Source: Flavobacterium cyanobacteriorum
GTDB lineage: Bacteria > Bacteroidota > Bacteroidia > Flavobacteriales > Flavobacteriaceae
Direction of reading: 5' to 3'
Assembly: GCF_002251835.1 (NCBI RefSeq)
Contig: NZ_NOXV01000301.1
Coordinates: 1-44,970 of the forward strand
Length of the DNA stretch: 44,970 nt
Both the position numbers and the translations under genes were made by a program. Below, one piece after another: positions 43,508 to 44,970 of the stretch; the stretch's first letter is position 1; each line of letters opens with the position of its first letter. Below the pieces are notes generated by a model. The model searched no databases, had not been told where the DNA came from, and worked only from the letters and a program-made list of their open reading frames with translations.

Positions 43508-44286
43508 ACAAGATTTGGTTTTGCTAAATTTTTTTTGATTTTCATCATAATAAAATCAGGGGTTATGCGTGGCAGGTTTGAAATAAACCAGTTATTAAAG
43601 CCTACAATTTTTTTTCCTTTGCCTTTACGCAGCAGATTTACTCCGGCCTGTGCAACTTTTTGTGGATCAGCAGGTTTATTGATGCTGTAGGCTTTGGTAG
43701 CCAGCATTTCCGGGGATGAGAAATTAGTATCCACCGGCCCCGGACACAGCGATAATACAGCTACTCCGGTACCTTTAAGTTCTGCGGCAAGAGTTTCTGA
43801 AAATGAAAGTACAAAAGTTTTCGTTGCGGAGTAAACCGAGTAGTAAGGGAACGGCAGGAACGAAAGGAGGGAAGCCAGGTTGAGTATTTTTCCTTCTTTA
43901 CGTTCTTTCATATCTTTAATAAAAAGTTTTGTGAGGACAAGTACGGCATTGATATTTAGCGAAACCATCCTGATTTCGTCTTCCAGGGGCGTATCTGCAA
44001 ATTCTCCATAGAGGCCAAAGCCCGCATTATTGATCAGTACATTTACTATATATCCGCATTTGTTACATTCATCATAAACACTAAGAGTTTCTTCATATAC
44101 GGAAAGGTCTTTTGTGATTATTTTTACTTCGATGTTATGCCCGGGCTCAAGTTCTGACTTTAACTGTTCCAGTTTGTCCCTGCTCCGGGCTACCAGTATC
44201 AGGTTGTTTCCTTCTGCCGCTAAAATTTTTGCCATTTCAAGACCGATTCCTGAGGATGCGCCTGTAATCAGGGTGTACTTTTTCAT
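43504..44286 (-). CDS. Short-chain dehydrogenase/reductase (SDR)
   Basis: A 260-residue NAD(P)-dependent oxidoreductase. The Rossmann motif is LITGASSGIGLEMAK at the N-terminus; ARSRDKLEQL after strand two, with an Arg, favours NADP(H). NNAGFGLYGEFAD, the catalytic Ser in NLASLLSFLPFP and YSVYSATK with Tyr and Lys complete the site. The C-terminal part resembles the DltE/YqjQ-type lipid-acting SDRs. I chose ATG 44286, not the ATG at 44310, because the latter would overlap the DUF2147 stop and add a poor prefix. Part of the four-gene cluster; substrate unknown. Confidence 0.88.
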   Translation of the reverse strand: MKKYTLITGASSGIGLEMAKILAAEGNNLILVARSRDKLEQLKSELEPGHNIEVKIITKDLSVYEETLSVYDECNKCGYIVNVLINNAGFGLYGEFADTPLEDEIRMVSLNINAVLVLTKLFIKDMKERKEGKILNLASLLSFLPFPYYSVYSATKTFVLSFSETLAAELKGTGVAVLSLCPGPVDTNFSSPEMLATKAYSINKPADPQKVAQAGVNLLRKGKGKKIVGFNNWFISNLPRITPDFIMMKIKKNLAKPNLV

Positions 44287-44291
44287 ACATG

Positions 44292-44708
44292 TTATTTTAT
44301 GCGGGTCCATGTTTCTGTTCTTCCAAATAAAGAGATACCGACATATCCTCTAATCTTTAATCTATCAGCAGATTCAAGGTTCATTTTGCAGGAATAGGTT
44401 TTTCCTTCCCTGGGATCATAAATAGTACCGTTACTCCATGTGTTGCTGCTGCTGTACTCAAAATCATTTAATATGATGAGCCCTATAAGATCCCTGTTGC
44501 GCAGTTTTGGATTTGGGTTATGGATATCTTTCTGCTCATTTCCGGAGCCCCAAACAATTTTGCCATAAAACCGGGTGTTTTTCTTATAAATTAATATGTG
44601 CGCGTCTTTTTCAGGGGACATCCATTCGCCTAAAATGGCTTCCGCTGTTTTATCAGTAGTAACTAAGCTATTTGATAGCAACAATAAACAAATCATGAAT
44701 GTTTTCAT
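44292..44708 (-). CDS. DUF2147 exported protein, paralogue 2 (no CxxC)
   Basis: A 138-residue exported protein with a signal peptide (TFMICLLLLSNSLVTTDKT). It aligns end to end with the protein at 41370: ILGEWMSPEKDAHILIYKKN, FYGKIVWGSGNEQKDI, TIYDPREGKTYSC and RGYVGISLFGRTETWTRI. The Cys pair of paralogue 1 is replaced here by NPNPKLRNRDLIG. First gene of the leftward four-gene cluster (SDR starts 5 bp after its stop). Its upstream region has a perfect palindrome (44745-44757) and then an IS4-type transposase end. Family secure, function unknown. Confidence 0.88.
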   Translation of the reverse strand: MKTFMICLLLLSNSLVTTDKTAEAILGEWMSPEKDAHILIYKKNTRFYGKIVWGSGNEQKDIHNPNPKLRNRDLIGLIILNDFEYSSSNTWSNGTIYDPREGKTYSCKMNLESADRLKIRGYVGISLFGRTETWTRIK

Positions 44709-44744
44709 AATACTTAAATTTAAAATTATACACTGTTTAATTAT

Positions 44745-44757
44745 TGAACATTGTTCA
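44745..44757. promoter_or_regulatory. 13-bp palindrome, possible operator
   Basis: TGAACA-T-TGTTCA is perfectly symmetric and lies 37-49 bp upstream of the DUF2147 start, a normal operator position. The shape recalls TetR-family sites. It could instead belong to the terminal region of the adjacent IS element, as it lies only ~20 bp past the transposase stop. Confidence 0.45.
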
Positions 44758-44775
44758 TATTTGTAATAAAAAATT

Positions 44776-44970
44776 CTAAGTACACGACAAAAATTGTATT
44801 AAATTAATTTCCAGCTTATTGAATTTTGATAATAGGCAATTTGACAAATAATCTAATCCGAGTTTAAAAACAGATACTGCTCTTCGACCATGATTTTTTA
44901 TCTTGATCGGCTTTATCTGACTATCCATATAATCCCCAATTTTATAGCACCAAAGAAATGCAATCATTAC
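44776..44970 (-). mobile_element. IS4-family transposase, C-terminal part, cut by window end
   Basis: The last ~65 residues of a transposase, with the frame still open at the window edge. AFLWCYKIGDYMDSQ, PIKIKNHGRRAVSVFKLGLD and YLSNC follow the usual C-terminal layout of IS4 transposases, with the Lys-x-His-Gly-Arg-Arg segment and a ...FxxGLDYL helix. The DDE residues are outside the window. Terminal inverted repeats cannot be set from one end. Base composition here is more AT-rich than in the core genes. Confidence 0.75.

Overview
The window comes from a member of the Bacteroidota, very probably a Flavobacterium-like Flavobacteriaceae. The signs are a protein with a type IX secretion C-terminal domain, a Bacteroidota-type LptD and TamB, BshA for bacillithiol, lineage families (DUF1599, the BT_3928-type DoxX/thioredoxin fusion, DUF2147), A-rich leaders in place of strong Shine-Dalgarno sites, and several matches to the Bacteroidota promoter consensus TTG/N17-23/TAnnTTTG. 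Most of the window is ordinary chromosomal core. I see no prophage, CRISPR array, rRNA or tRNA.

Layout. 0.1-3.2 kb (+): four-helix-bundle protein, cytosolic NlpC/P60 peptidase, PepT, YdeI-like protein. 3.2-4.9 kb (-): tsaD-rsmE. 5.0-9.5 kb (+): giant tamB. 9.9-13.3 kb (+): pfkA-gapA, then an N-acetylglucosamine-kinase-like gene and mgsA. 13.3-16.3 kb (-): lptD-ridA. 16.4-24.7 kb (+): amidase, mlaD, an HdrC/HdrB-like Fe-S pair split by a small HAD gene, a conserved unknown, and a GH3/beta-lactamase-fold fusion. 24.8-26.9 kb (+): DUF1801 protein, bshA, PrcB-like lipoprotein. 27.2-33.0 kb (-): small unknown, soluble GAF histidine kinase, very large T9SS choice-of-anchor protein. 33.6-37.8 kb (-): DUF1599, DoxX/thioredoxin, lone ABC permease, TlpA thioredoxin, tpiA. 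37.9-41.8 kb: folP (+), rlmH (-), nadC-yihY-DUF2147 (+). 42.1-44.7 kb (-): an uncharacterised four-gene cluster (DUF2147, SDR, beta-barrel, membrane protein), followed by the C-terminus of an IS4-type transposase that leaves the window.

How the genes work together. Envelope biogenesis dominates: LptD, TamB, MlaD, amidase, NlpC/P60 and the NagZ-like fusion. Central carbon is the second theme: PfkA, GapA, TpiA and methylglyoxal synthase are all here, with BshA supplying the thiol that commonly helps detoxify methylglyoxal.

The most interesting non-coding signal is a ~107-nt structured element present in four copies (9587-9692 -, 26927-27033 -, 33371-33477 +, 41973-42078 +), all intergenic, in two sequence subfamilies. 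Its 11-12 bp central hairpin keeps pairing through matched substitutions. A partial fifth copy lies in a direct repeat beside the third. The second is the lptD/amidase intergenic region, where two full-consensus promoters point towards each other, so that each transcript should run across the other's promoter. This moves the likely lptD start to an internal TTG.
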